Counted from the stretch's first letter, positions 11,157 to 23,105 are shown. The stretch is 64,000 bases of DNA from Aristolochia californica (GCA_029961685.1 JARWKL010000015.1:22475220-22539219), one strand, 5' to 3'. Program-made: numbers and translations. The notes: a model not told the origin generated them from the sequence alone.

Positions 11157-12321
11157 TTAGGGCGCCCAAGATTCCAAGTATTGGTCCACTCCTTGAGGCA
11201 AACCTGAAAAAAGATTGGGGCCCCCAGTAAGTAGATGATGATGAAATCGCAACGACATATCCTGCATACTAAATACTCAAAACAGTGATGCAATACCTTC
11301 AACTACATGGGCTTATAAAAGGTGATAAAAAGGGTTTTATTAGAAATAAGCTGGTTTTTATAGAAGTATAGGACAACTACGCAAAGCACTAATCAACTTT
11401 AATATAACTGTTACTTATGGATCTTGTCATATGCAATAAATTTTTTGGCTTCACATCATTTTCAGATGCATCTCTAAAAAGGCATGTTCAAACATTTCTA
11501 TTTGATCAGTTTGTTTTCATATCATTTTCCAGCACAAATATGTACACAAGAGAATAATAAATAAAAACTGCATTCCCAGTATCAAATTGATCACTTTGGA
11601 TATTCAAGTTTGAAACAGTTGAGAGAGATAATCACTCAGGAAAGAAATTTCGCAACAGACGACTGAAAGATAAAAGAAAAAAGGGTCTATAGCTACTAAG
11701 TAGATGATTTTTTTCTTGATAATGATCAAAAAGCTTAAATACTTACAACTGGAATGGATAAAAGTACCAAAACTCCAGGCTTTTTAAAATCCAAAATGTA
11801 TAGTTTCAAATTCCATTCCAGTATTGAACTTCTCTTTACAGTGGATATAATTCACATCCTAATTTCAGTGATTGGAATACGTAATACTACGATCAGTTTA
11901 TTTCGGACACCTATATTCCCGCCCCAGAAACGTACCCTAAAAATTCCATAGCACCGCCCACAAGCCATAGTCTAAGCCTCAAATCCTCAATATCTTAGAG
12001 GCGAATGATTCCAAAATATTCCCCTTAGACAAAACCAAGCACCAATGTGCCAGATATAATGATGATTTTTTGTAAAACAGGGGAAACATGCAACTGAAAC
12101 ACTAAATTTGACATCCAACAATGTACAATAAGAAAAGACCCCAAACTACATCCAAAGTTACAACTAATCCCTACAGACAAAACTCCCATACACCTAAGCC
12201 AAGACGCCCACAAGTTCGAAACGGAGCGACCTAAAAATAACGAAATAAAGTAAAATGAATAGAAAAGACTAACGGATGAATCAATCTTACCAATGATAAA
12301 ATCCGGAAGCATAGAGATCAT
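11157..12321 (-). CDS. uORF 2 of the RING gene leader (26 aa, spliced)
   Basis: Starts at 12321, overlaps the uORF 1 stop, crosses the leader intron (exons 12291-12321 and 11157-11203) and stops at a TAA 79 bases before the main ATG. Phase across the join is consistent. Expression depends on the intron call. Confidence 0.35.
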
Positions 12322-12380
12322 CCGAAGGAGGAGATGGAGGAGGACGGAGGGGAGACGAAGAAGAGGAAAAAAGCCTCCAT
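12318..12380 (-). CDS. uORF 1 of the RING gene leader (20 aa)
   Basis: A small ATG-initiated frame in the leader exon, hydrophobic then Ser/Pro-rich (starts MEAFFLFFV), ending at a TGA. Its stop overlaps the start of a second uORF in an ATGA arrangement. It may reduce translation of the main ORF, but no family-level conservation can be judged here. Confidence 0.4.
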   Translation of the reverse strand: MEAFFLFFVSPPSSSISSFG

Positions 12381-12480
12381 TTCTCTCTCCCACTCCCGTT
12401 TCTCTCCCTTCTCACTGTTTCTATCTGTCTTCTCTCTCCGGAAGCCCGATCGATCGGTTCGAACTCGAAGAAAAGCAGAA

Positions 12481-14003
12481 ACAGCCTTCTTTGTTCTCTA
12501 TGGCTTCTCTGGAATCCGCCAACAAGATCATTGGAGGACTTTATGGGATCGAGACGGACATAGAATGAAGTTACAAATGTACCCCTGCTGGTGGGGCCTC
12601 TCTGGATGGAATTGAATCAGGGGTGGAAAAAATCATTATGCCCCCGAAGGGATCTATTTCTGGGAGACCCCACATGTACGATTCCATGATCTTTTATGAT
12701 TACCTCAAGGTGTGGCAAGGATAACCCGATGCCTGACACTCCCTCAAGAGAATCCGAAATCGGGATCCGTTCCGAGAAATGATAGGGGGTGGGCACGGGT
12801 CGGGTTTACCAAAGGTCAAACTCGAACCCGATTCCCAACTCCGAAATCCGATTTTTCCTTGAGAGTCGAGAGTTTGTTTATTTGGGGCAAAAATTCTTAA
12901 ATAGTTTGGTTCTTAACATTCAAAAATCATTTGTTAAAATTTTAATTAAAAATTTTGAGAAAATACTTGAAATTTTTGTGATGAGCTAACAATTACATAG
13001 ATAGATCGTTTACAAAATTTGGAGACCTATCTCGCTCAATTCGAACTTTTCTTTTTCATTCTCCGACTTTTCTAGAACCGGTTATTTGGACAGTCATTAG
13101 TATCTTCTTCTTTTCAAGTGTTCACACACTTGATTGTTTGGTCGTCTAAGTGAATGATTCTAGATCAAGAGTTTTCTCTTTGCAATCATTGGGTCGACTA
13201 TCGACAAGTGCTATGTGTGTATGTGTGTATGTATGTGATATTTTTTATATAAAAATTATTTTAAAATATATTAATTAAAAACCGGTATCAGGGTCCCCTC
13301 CCCTCTTCTTTTTTTTTTACATAGAGAAAAGGGAGGTGGGGGAGACTTTGTTGCTCCCTTTGTTTGTACGCAAAAGAAGGGAGGAGAAGGTCATCCTTCT
13401 CATGATGCTCCATTTCTTCATCAAGAATGGAGATGGGGAGGGTCTCCCATTGCCTCCCTCTTATTTAACTGACTAAATGGGTCATGAGCCGAAGTGGGGA
13501 TGGGTATGGAAGTAAGAAAAGTAGGTGGCAACAAAGTTACTTCCAACCTGTTAGTAATTTTTCAAGGTTAGATTTGTAGGGTGGGTTCAAGTTTCAAAAG
13601 GCCACCTAGTCCCAACTTGTGCTCACTCTTATAGGACAAGGCCACCTTCAAAAACAAGGTAGGGGTAGGTGTAACATCCTCTTTCCATTCTTTCTTTACT
13701 TTCTAAGCACAAGAAGTGGACACTTCCAAAAATAATTGTGGCCAACTTATGATTGTGCATAAGGGGGAAGTAAAGGGAGGTCCTTCCCATTCCTTCTTCA
13801 TCCATGTCCACATATGACCTATAATTCCAGGAATCCATCCCATTTAGGTTTAATATGTTTTGGACTTAGGGGTAGTCAAACTTGAAACAGGAGATAAACT
13901 TCAGCCACATTACTCAGTTTATCTAATAACTCATAATTAATTTTTCAGGCATCACCTTAGGCAATATCTACAAAGACAAATTCTAGAATACCACCTAGGG
14001 TAT
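12481..14003. other. Spacer with simple repeats
   Basis: No gene supported. It contains a short GT/AT-rich microsatellite (about 13208-13232) and GGGAGG-rich phrases at 13320-13860 that resemble parts of 29860-30000. Confidence 0.4.
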
Positions 14004-14174
14004 ATTTGGAACTCGTAGAAAAGAAAATAAAATAAAATGAGAATTTGACCATTGTTATTCCAAACAATAATTAGTGAAAATGAGATAATTATCAAATTCT
14101 CCTTTTTACTAACTATTTTTGGGAATAATAATGGATAAATTTTTATTTTATTTTTTATCCCATGGGTTTCAAAT
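14004..14174. mobile_element. Candidate fold-back MITE
   Basis: The left arm (14004-14064) and right arm (14118-14174) are imperfect inverted repeats of roughly 58 bases. Both contain AAAATAAAATAAAA cores and CCATT.TTATTCC. blocks in the same order, separated by a 50-base loop. Size and AT content fit a miniature inverted-repeat element. The target-site duplication was not resolved, so the superfamily is open. Confidence 0.65.
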
Positions 14175-15057
14175 TAAAAGGCAAAGTTGGAAAACAATAT
14201 GAGCTATTAGAGCACCCCGAAGGTCAGTGAAAGTGTAAGTAAGGGGGGGTTAGTCAACTTGAAGGATGAGATGATCTTCAACCGCATAACGCCCTCCAAC
14301 ACTTGAAGTCGTTAGTGGAGTGCAAATGAAGCTTCATCTCGATGCAGGGGATGAAGGGGTCTTTCATCTCCACGGTTTAATTTCGATCATGTGGAAGAAT
14401 GCCCTTTTTTATCTTATTTGAATTGAAGGACGGGCAACGCTCCCATTTTCCCCTCTCTCTCCTCACACCCCCCCATCGCGCGTCGTCATTTATCACTTTT
14501 TCTACCTCTCTCTCGCACTCCCTTCCTTCTCTCGTCTCCCTGCACCCCCCACGTCGATCTCATCCTTCGTCTCCGGCCACCGTCTCAGTTCCCTCTCGTC
14601 TCCGGCCTCATCTCTTGGTTTTCTCTCAGCCTCGCCCTCTCTCTCGCACCCCCTCTCTCGTCTCTGTGACTCCCTCTCTTCTCTCAGACTCGCTCTCTCT
14701 CGCTTCTCTCTCTCTATTCCCTCCCGACCTCCCTTTCTTCTTTGTCTTCTCCCTCTCTTCTCCCTTTCGGCCTCCCACTCCCTTCTCTCTCTGACTAGTC
14801 TCCTTTCCCCCGAAAATACCTTCCGATTTTGTTCGATTTTCCCATTTCCATTTCGATTTTCTTCGATTTTGGACATTTGGGCATCGATTGTTTAATATCT
14901 ACTTCGAGTAGGCATCAATTTCAGCCTTCGGCTTCGGATTTCCCCAAATTTCAGAAGGTATGCCTAAATCCTAATTTTTTTTCATTAAATTAGTGTTTTA
15001 TTTGATTTAAATTTATTTTCAGTGCATAATTGGGGGTTATTTGTGCATTATTTTGGG
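14175..15057 (+). other. Polypyrimidine tract and leader upstream of the Harbinger ORFs
   Basis: From about 14430 to 14810 the plus strand is strongly C/T-biased (TCTCTCTCT-type runs), a composition common in plant promoters and 5' leaders. It probably belongs to the Harbinger element downstream. Open frames here are composition artefacts. Confidence 0.4.
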
Positions 15058-15556
15058 ATTTAGGGTTACGGTTTATAGTCTAAATTCTTGATTCATGTAT
15101 GGATTATTTTTAGGGTTTGCTGCTTGGTATTTAAGGGTCCAGTAATTAGGGTTTAGGGTTTATGGGTAAGGATTTAGGGTATTTTAGGGATTAGGTTTTT
15201 TAAGGTTTAGGGGGTTTAGGGTTTTTAAGCTATAAGGTTTTTTGGGTTTAGGGTTTGGAATTAGGGTGTAAGGTTTAGGGTTTAGGGTTTGGAGTTTAGT
15301 AGGTGATAGGGTTTAGGGTTTGATGGTTTAGGTTTTTTTTTTTATGGTTTGTGTTTCGGGTTTAGGGTTTAGGTTAAGGGTTTAGGGTATTTTAGGGATT
15401 AGGATTTTTAAGGTTTAGGGGGTTTATGGTTTTTAAGGTTTTGGGGGTTTTGTGTTTTTAAGCTGTAGGGTTTTTTAGGTTTAGGGTTTGGAATTAAGGT
15501 TTAGGGTTTTAGGCTTTTAAGGTATTAAGTTCTAGAATTAGTGTTTAGGGGTTTTT
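15058..15556 (+). repeat. Degenerate interstitial telomere-type repeats
   Basis: Many TTTAGGG-like units, often exact in pairs (TTTAGGGTTTAGGG) and elsewhere varied by GGTTT, TTTTTAGG or ATTAGGG. This matches the Arabidopsis-type plant telomere repeat in decayed form. It lies just upstream of the Harbinger ORF1. Confidence 0.85.
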
Positions 15557-15975
15557 AGTCCAATTCAAACAAGGTTGAGTCGCCTACACGGGTGTCCATT
15601 AGCCAACGAAACCCGACCCCCATCACTGACGAGGTATAGTTCATAGTGATTGCGAGGTTATATGGGGCTCTACCAGGGGTCTTCGGTAAATTTGGACTTG
15701 ATGTGTGTGTGTTTTCATTGTTTAGTGTATATGCATTAGTGAAAATAATTTAATTAATTTTGAAATGTGTGAGAATGTTGTTGAGAATTTTTGAAGTGCT
15801 ATGGAATGTTTTTGCCATGTGGTGAGGAGATTCGGGTATTATACATATCCACCACATGGTATTTTTTTATGGTTTGTGTTGGTATTTTTTTTTTTTATGG
15901 TTTGTGTTTTCATGACGAGTAAAGGTTGTTTGATAAAGTTTTTTCCGCGAGGACCGTCTCGGATTTAGATTATAC

Positions 15976-16957
15976 ATGGCTGCAAGAAGACAACCAAGTG
16001 GTCGAGCATATGATATTTGGACATTCGATGATGATAGCAAAATGCTCGATCTCTTGGTCGAGCAGGTCAATCTAGGGAACAAGTTGCCTAACGGGGTGTG
16101 GAAGCATGAGGTATACATGGACTATGTAAATAAGTTCAATGAAGACACAGTCATGAAAAAAACTGTTGAGCAGGTGAAGAATCGAACAAGAGCATGGAAG
16201 AAAACATACCAAACGGTAACGAGTTGTATCAACACTAGTGGGTTTGGTTGGGATGCAACCACACAACAAGTTACTGCATGTAATTCTGTATGGCCTGATT
16301 ACATGAAGGTCAGTAAATCTGTATGGCTCTACTACATGATGTACTATAAAATATTTTTTATGTTTTCCGCGTTAGTATAACTGTATTCCAAGACGTCTAA
16401 ATGATGTTTTATTCTTGTAGGAGCATAAAGATGCTGAGAAGTACAGACGTGAAGGCTGCCCTCTGTACGACAAATTAGTTGTGGTGGTGGGAAACACAAT
16501 AGCGGTAAGGTCAGCAGCTGCAACCTTTATAGATCAGGGCGATGAGGTGATCCGTGAATCGGAACATGTCCCGATGGATGAGCCAGAGGATGTTGATATA
16601 GTTAGGGATACTCCATCACTATTATTAAGCATGGATGAGTCTCTAGGTAATCAATCTGAAAGAAGTAAACGGTCATCTTCAAGTCGTCGTAGAAAGAGAA
16701 CCGAAATGCCCGATAATGACACTAGTAGAAGAATCTTTGATACAATAGATCGAATTGCTAAGACATTTGAGAATTTCATGACGAAAGACGATATTGTGAG
16801 AGATTGCGTCAAAGCCCTCAGGGAAATCGTGGACTTGCCTACAAAATTGAAGTATCCCGCTCCTTCATGGTTGGATACACCAACTAAGAAGGTCAAGTTT
16901 ATGGAAATGACAGTGGAAGAGCGGGTCGAGTGGCTTAAATTTTTTTTTGAAAACTAA
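15976..16957 (+). CDS. PIF/Harbinger ORF1: Myb/SANT-like DNA-binding protein
   Basis: Two exons, 15976-16308 and 16421-16957, join in phase to give 289 residues with no disruption. The N-terminal third (WTFDDDSKMLDLLVEQVNLG..., then NRTRAWKKTY) is the trihelix/Myb-SANT-like domain found in plant Harbinger ORF1 proteins. A Ser/Arg/Lys-rich stretch (SKRSSSSRRRKR) is a likely nuclear localisation signal, and the C-terminus has acidic and hydrophobic helices. In this transposon class the ORF1 protein binds element ends and brings the transposase to them in the nucleus. The partner transposase downstream is broken, so this protein could only act on other copies or be neutral. Confidence 0.85.
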
Positions 16958-17119
16958 TTGTAATGCGTTATAAATACACTGTTTTTTTGGAATATTATTA
17001 TGTAGTAGACATGATATTTGAATTATGACGTTGCAAGACTTATTAGTATGGTTTGTATTTAAATTTGATATGTTGTTGTGTTTATGTATTGCATAGATGA
17101 ATATGGTGTTTTGATTATG

Positions 17120-17310
17120 GATGTGAAATGTGGATGAATGTAGGATGTGATTGAATGTAGGATGTGGAATGTGGATGAATCTAGGATGTGATTGAATGTA
17201 GGATGTGGGAATGTGGATGAATGTAGGATGTGGAATGTGGATGAATGTAGGATGTGGGAATGTCGATGAATGTAGGATGTGATTGAATGTAGGATGTGGG
17301 AATGTCGATG
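17120..17310 (+). repeat. Minisatellite of GAATGTAGGATGTG-type units
   Basis: Repeats built from GAATGTAGGATGTGGAATGTGGAT and the variant TGTGATTGAATGTAGG alternate through about 190 bp, between the two Harbinger genes. Units vary in length, so it is a higher-order rather than a simple array. Confidence 0.8.
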
Positions 17311-17409
17311 AATATGGTTGTTTATAGGTGTGATTGCAAATAGGTTATGATTGAAGATTGATGTTTACTTGTGTTTATGAATTTTAGGCGATTGAATTTG
17401 TGGATTTCC

Positions 17410-18774
17410 ATGGATACTATGACAGACGATGAAAAGGTTACAACTATGGTTGCATTCACAACTTTGTTGATCGTCATGGAAAGATATTATCTATACCATT
17501 GCAACAGACGTGTACCACGTTCTTGTGGGATGAATGGTCCATTGTATTTGCAAAAGGCATTAGACATATCTCCAGTTAAATTTTGGAAAGTGTACAGGAT
17601 GAACCAACTGGTATTTCAAAAATTTGCAGATATACTTACTAGTAAAGGGTTTTTATCAGCCACAAAGACCATCTCAGTTGAAGAACAACTTGCATATTTC
17701 CTCCTAACTGTTGGTCAAGGACAAGTGTATAGTGTCACAGCAAAGATGTTTGATAGATCAAACTGGACGATAAGTAAGTATTTCAACAAGGTGTTGGATG
17801 CAATCCTCAAACTTCACTCTGATTACGTCAAACGGCCTCCGGAAAGCACACACTCGAAGATTTTAACAAATTCAATGTTTTATCCCTACTTCAAGGTAAC
17901 ATCACATCCTATAACTAAATAATTTTAGATTAATATACAAAGTTAGTAAATATTAATTGAAAATGTATAATTAGGATTGTATTGGAGCGATTGATGGAAC
18001 TCATATCAAAGCCAACATTCCACTTGAAGATCAACCAAGGTTTTGGAATAGAAAAGGTTATCTCTCACAAAATGTGATGGCAGCATGTTCATTTGATATG
18101 CAATTCACTTATGTACTTGCTAGATGGGAGAGGTCAGCAGCCGATTCCCGTGTACTGAAGGATGCATTGACTCGTCGAGATAAAAATTTTGTACTTGAAG
18201 GTAAGTAATATATTTTTATGCAGTAATTTTTTATCTATTTTATCTTCAATTTTTATTATAGGTAAATATTATCTAGTCGATGCTGGTTATGCAAATCTTC
18301 CAGGATTTTTGGCTCCATATCGAGGAACCCGATATCATTTGCAAGAATTTGGAGATAATATTCCTATAAATGAAAAATAATTATTCAACCGAAGACATTC
18401 ATCTTTACGGAATATTATTGAGCGAACTTTTGGTGCTTTAAAAGCTGGATTTCAAATGTTAAAAGGCACTCCTCCATTTTCTTTAAGATCCAGGTGAAAA
18501 TTATACATGCTTGTTGCATATTGCACAATTATATACGTGCAGAAGATTATGATGATATATTTGAAGATGAAGATGATGATTCGGTGGCGAGCTCGGTGGA
18601 GGAGGTGATGCGGTCCAATTAGGTGCAATGGATGATACAGACAATGACGATTGTGATGATCTTGAGGATGTGGGTAGCCAAGTAACAAGCATTCAGAGGC
18701 AGAGAGCATTAGAATCCACAAGAGCCGCACAATTTCGAGATGCCATATCGACATCCATGTGGAACGATAAATGA
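17410..18774 (+). pseudogene. PIF/Harbinger transposase (DDE_Tnp_4), inactivated
   Basis: Inferred exons are 17410-17895, 17975-18200 and 18262 onward. The helix-turn-helix-like N-terminus leads into the DDE domain: GAIDGTH (first Asp), [20 protein letters not shown] (second Asp) and IIERTFG (Glu). Lesions: an in-frame TAA at 18378-18380 where relatives have KELFNRRHS; a one-base loss near 18492 (SR* where SQVKIIHACC is expected); and a further shift near 18590 before the tail GDAVQLGAMDD...SMWNDK. All three catalytic residues are present, but the Glu follows the stop. The enzyme would cut and join DNA at TTA/TAA-type targets if intact. Termini of the element were not resolved. Confidence 0.87.
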
Positions 18775-19613
18775 TGGTTTACTCTTATTACTTTTGAACA
18801 TGCGTAATTTATATGTACTAAACTTATAACTCGTTGATTGTAATATTAAAGGCACGAACTCGTTATTTGAATAATTTTTTTTGGTTATTTTCAAAGTTGT
18901 ATATGTATTTATTTATTATTTTTTAATTTTATTACTATATTAAACTTCATATTTAAGTCTCTGGTAAATAAAATATAATTAAAGTATGCATTTGATTAAT
19001 TAATTACTTTTAATTTTGTCAAAATATATTATTAATTAATACAATGCAAATCTATCTTATGTTATTAATATAATATTTTTTATTCATTAATCATAAAATT
19101 TTTTATTTACTCTATTGTATTAGTGATTTAATAGTGGTAATTAAAATATTGTTAACTCAAACACTTGGTTTAATTAGCTCATTTTTATAATTAATAAACT
19201 CAATGATTTTAAATTTCTAAGATGAAGATGAAGATGAAGTTGTCCACACTAACACCCTATTTCAAAGATTTCGAAGATGAAGTTAATAAAATTATTTATT
19301 TATTTATTTATTACATGCATTATTACTATATTAAATTAGTGATTTAAGAGTGATAATTAAAATATTATTAAAGTAAGCATTTAATCAAGTATTCTCGTTT
19401 AATTATTTTATTTTTTATAATTAATTAAAGTATGATTTTTAATTTTACATAATTATATTTTTAATTTATACTATATTAAATTATATCTTATATTATTAAT
19501 AAAATTATTTATTTATTTATTATATTTATTATTATTTTTACTATATTAAATTAGTGATTTAAGAATGATAAATAAAATATTATTAAAGCAAGCATTTAAT
19601 CAAGTACTCAGGA
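18775..19613 (+). repeat. AT-rich diverged tandem repeats
   Basis: A phrase of the form TTACTATATTAAATTAGTG...AAAATATTATTAAAG...GCATTTAATCAAGTA recurs at about 19323 and 19536 (period near 213 bp), with weaker copies near 18930 and 19105. No coding sequence. It may include the undefined 3' end of the Harbinger element. Confidence 0.6.
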
Positions 19614-19779
19614 CTAGGGGTGGCTTCGAACCGAGCCGGCTCGCAAGCGGCTCGGTTCGATTCGTTATCTATCGAGCTTGAGCACCAAAATTGGCTCGTT
19701 TACCTTAACGAGTCGAGCTCGACCGAAGCTAGGCTCAAGGTGAGTCGGGATCGGAATCGGTATCAGGATCGGGAGCGGG

Positions 19780-20110
19780 GGTGTGGGAGCGGGATCGGGA
19801 GCAAGGGGGGAAAAATTTTTTCCTCCCCTCCTCACCGCCGATCCCTCCCATCGGCTGTTGCCGTCGCCTCTACCGCCTCGCAGCTGTTCGCCGGCCGTCT
19901 CTACCGCCGTCGCAACTGCTCGTCGGCCGCCTCTATGGTTGTCCGTTCGATTTCTTCCTCTCCTCGCCATCGCCTCTGTTTTCGTTGTCGCCGCCTCCCT
20001 CGTAGCCGTCATCCCCTACGACAGGTCCTCTCTGGCGCCGTAACCCCCTTGCCTCTGCATCGTCTCGACGGAAAACCAGAACCTAAGTTCAGGGGAGAAA
20101 TAATCTCCCC
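19780..20110. other. GC-rich insert, no gene assigned
   Basis: Locally GC-rich sequence with CCGTCGC/GCCGCC phrases, open in several frames on both strands because of composition. It could be captured genic DNA, but no protein family was recognised. Confidence 0.3.
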
Positions 20111-20169
20111 CCTCCCCCGCGCGATGATGATTTCTTGCACGTGTGAGATCATAAAGTAAAAAAAAATAA

Positions 20170-21425
20170 AAAAATCTTTTTCCTTATACTCTCTTCCTCA
20201 TAGCTCTCGAAAAAATTAAAAATAAATTTTATAGAATAAGTTTCTATAAACTATTAGTGTCTCATTTTTTTAAAAATATTTTTCTAATTGAATTTTTTTA
20301 TTAAAAATCATATAATTTTCTAAGTAAGATTTTCGTACCAAGATGGGGTAGAAAACTGTATAGAAAATTTTTGAATAAGTATTTAACAGTTGATGCTGTA
20401 ATACTTTTAGCATGAAGCAATTTTCATTACAATTTTGTGTTTGATATTTTATTTGATTAAAAATTTATCGATAAGTATAATAATATATTAGATTGATTAT
20501 TAATTTTTATTTATTTCCCTAGAAGAGGCAATAAAAGGTCCATTTAACTTTCCTAAGAAAATTTTAAAATATTTCTTGTAATTTTCTAATAAGTCACTAA
20601 TAGTAATAAGATTTTATTTAAAGGTTTTTTTGGGAATATGTATCATAGGAAAAATATTTTTAGCTTTTCCTAGAATATAAATGTTCATCATGGGGTACTA
20701 AGGAGGCCATAGTAAATTATGGCTAGATTCAAAAATTACAAAACAAGCTAGACAACAATTGGAGTAAAAAAGAATAATATTGGTGCATTTTAATCCATTA
20801 TTGAAATTCAATCCTGAACCTCCCCTATCATTATATTTTTTTAAAAATGTACTCATAATTTTATATATAATTTATTCAAAGCCACCCCTACGTCCGAGGT
20901 CATAAACAAAGAAAAAAAAACTCTTTGTCCCTTCCTCATGGCTCTTAAATAAATTGAAAAGATATTTTAGTAGAAATACGTTTCTAGAGACTATTAGTAG
21001 TTTTTTCAATAAATGTTGAAAAGACATTTTTAGTAGAAATATAGGGAGCATTAGCTTCTCTTGTTTTTTCAAAATATTTTTCTAATTATAAATTCTTTTT
21101 AAAAAATCATATAATTTTCTAAGTAAGATTTTCTTGCCAAGATGGGTTAGAAAACCATATAGAAAATTTTTGAATAAGTATTTGATAGTTGATGATATAA
21201 TACTTTGAACATGAGGTAATTTTCATAGCAATTTTGTGTTTGACATTTTATGTGATTAAAAATTTATCGATTAGTATAATAATATATTAGATTAATTATT
21301 AATTTTTATTTATTTCTTTAGAAAAGGCAATAAGAGGTCCATTTAACTTTCCTAAGAAAAATTTAAAATATTTCTTGTAATTTTCTAGTAAGTATCTAAT
21401 AGTAATAGGATTTATTTAAAGGATT
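20170..21425 (+). repeat. Direct duplication of about 460-520 bp
   Basis: Copy 1 (about 20170-20625) and copy 2 (about 20910-21425) share long blocks, including ATATAATTTTCTAAGTAAGA, GAAAATTTTTGAATAAGTAT and GGTCCATTTAACTTTCCTAA, at an offset of about 800 bp. They differ by scattered substitutions and a roughly 50-base insertion in copy 2. They are separated by about 280 bp and are not evident LTRs. Confidence 0.8.
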
Positions 21426-21617
21426 TATAGTTTTTATTTGGGTGATTGTAAATTGATAGTGTTATTTTATTTAATTTTGTTGTGTTTGATTATTGTACGG
21501 AGTTTATTTAGAATGTTATGTAGTATATAGAATGTTTAAACTATTTTATAGAGTCCATAAACAATTTTATGAAGTGTTTATGGAATGTATAAACAATTTT
21601 ATGGAGTGTTTATGCAA

Positions 21618-21790
21618 GTATTATATATATTGATTATGCCCAATTTTAAGTAGAGGTCATACCAAATTTTATACAAGTATTATATATAAATTATGCTTAA
21701 TTTTAAATAGAGATTATACCCAATCTTATACACGTATTATATATATAAGTTATATCCAATTTTATATAGAGGTCATGTCCAATTTTATGT
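21618..21790 (+). repeat. Three tandem units of about 58 bp
   Basis: GTATTATATATA-type starts at 21618, 21677 and 21734, each followed by a TTATG/ATATCCAATTTTA segment and a GAGGTCAT/GAGATTAT phrase. Confidence 0.65.
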
Positions 21791-22326
21791 AAAATGTATG
21801 CATAATTTTATATACATTTTATTCGATATATATTTTTTTAAAAATTTTAAATGTATATTAAGGTTCAAGCTTGGCTCGAAACTTGGCTCAAACTCGTTAG
21901 GTTAGAGTTCGATAACAATTTTAGAGTCGAGACAAGACTCAACTCGATGCCACACCTGTTCGGACATTAGGCGATTTGTGAGCGGTTCCAATACGGCTCG
22001 AGCCACATCTGATTCGGCTCAGAAGCCTTGTTAACTTAACGAGGGCCCGAGCCTTGATCGGGTTTCATTCTTCAGAATCGGGAGAATGTCGGGATTCTAC
22101 AGCAGCGACTTCACTATCGAGCGGAAAAGCCCATTTCCTATTTCTTCTTTTCGGATTTATTCCTCTCCGATTTCTTCCTCTCTGATTTCTTCCTCAAGAC
22201 CCACATAATCTACACACAGACGGCACGGTTCTCGCAAAACTCACGGAGCGGTGACTCAAGAGAGAAGCAGGAGACGCGGAAGGAGGCGAAACAAGGTTCC
22301 TCGGTACAAACGAAGAAAACCGAACC

Positions 22327-22611
22327 CTAGCAGACGCTCTTACGAGACCTGCTGAAACCTCTCGATCTCTTACACACATCCAATACCTTTACTCTGTCAT
22401 CCAAATAGGCTGCGAGAGACTTCTCCGATCCGGCCAGCTTCAGATCGGAAAGCAGAAAGCTTCCGTCAGCGTCTTGGGTGGCGATTTCATCGATGGGTGG
22501 GGGAGTTTGGACGGAAAGAGGAAGCGGGAGACTCTGACTTTGGTTTCTGAGCAGATTTGCAGAGCAGAGATACAAAGAAGAGAAACCGACAGAGTGATAA
22601 TGGAGAAGCAT
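22327..22611 (-). pseudogene. Possible captured BYPASS1/ROH1-like gene fragment
   Basis: The minus-strand frame contains LLSDLKLAGSEKSLAAYLDDRVKVLDVC. This resembles the segment of plant BPS1/ROH1-related proteins in which a (Y)LDDxVKLLDVC motif follows an SDL... stretch. After LDVC the sequence (KRSRGFSRSRKSVC) departs from what I recall of the family and stops. Higher GC content than the surrounding AT-rich arms and a position inside a hAT-like element favour gene capture. Identification is from memory of one motif. Confidence 0.35.
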
Positions 22612-23105
22612 GTTGTCAGAGGGACAACGGGGGTTACATCTTCAATGATGGAAGAGCATCAACCAACAAATGGCGGATAGAGATACCGGAGAAGCATGTT
22701 GTCAGAGCCCCAATCCTCAACCAGAACGGTTGCAGAAGATAGGGAAGAGAGGTGATGACTGCTTTTGCGATTGATGACGACGGTGAAGCTCGCTATGTCT
22801 CTCTGTTCTTCTCTCAGCTCCTCTTCCCTGTGTTGACGTATTAAAGGACAATATTTTAGTAATGCGGGGAATATAAAGCAAGACCCTCAACTTATGCATA
22901 AGATGTAGGCTTGAAACTTACAAAATCACCCCTGAGTGTATAGATAATTTTATATAGAAGTTATTTTAATTTTATGTGAAATGTATGCATAATTTATATA
23001 TAGTTTATTTGATATATATTTTATATAAAATTTTAAATATAGGCTAGAATTCGAGCTTGAATTCATTAAAATTATTGGACTTAGTTCGATTACAATTTTA
23101 AACTT

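Larger units (their letters stand above)
11078..12480 (-). other. 5' leader of the RING gene with a 1.1-kb intron
   Basis: On the minus strand a pyrimidine-rich leader exon (about 12480-12291) ends at TTG|GTAAGATTG. The next exon begins at 11203 after TTTTTTCAG and runs 126 bases to the ATG at 11077. The intron is 11204-12290. The transcription start is not fixed by the sequence. Confidence 0.6.

Noticed and set aside
11078..11302. 75-residue N-terminal extension of the RING protein
   Set aside because: It reads through a strong minus-strand splice acceptor at 11204 and is not part of the family, whose members start at the MWxFAS motif.
14399..14876. Long Ser/Pro- or Arg/Glu-rich open frames on both strands
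   Set aside because: They come from the CT-rich repeat composition; no domain or codon structure.
19620..20159. 179-residue frame near the left end of the hAT-like element
   Set aside because: Its start is inside the terminal repeat and several overlapping frames on both strands are open because of GC-rich composition.
20170..21425. The two roughly 500-bp copies as LTRs of a small element
   Set aside because: No TG...CA ends, primer-binding site or flanking duplication; treated as a plain direct duplication.
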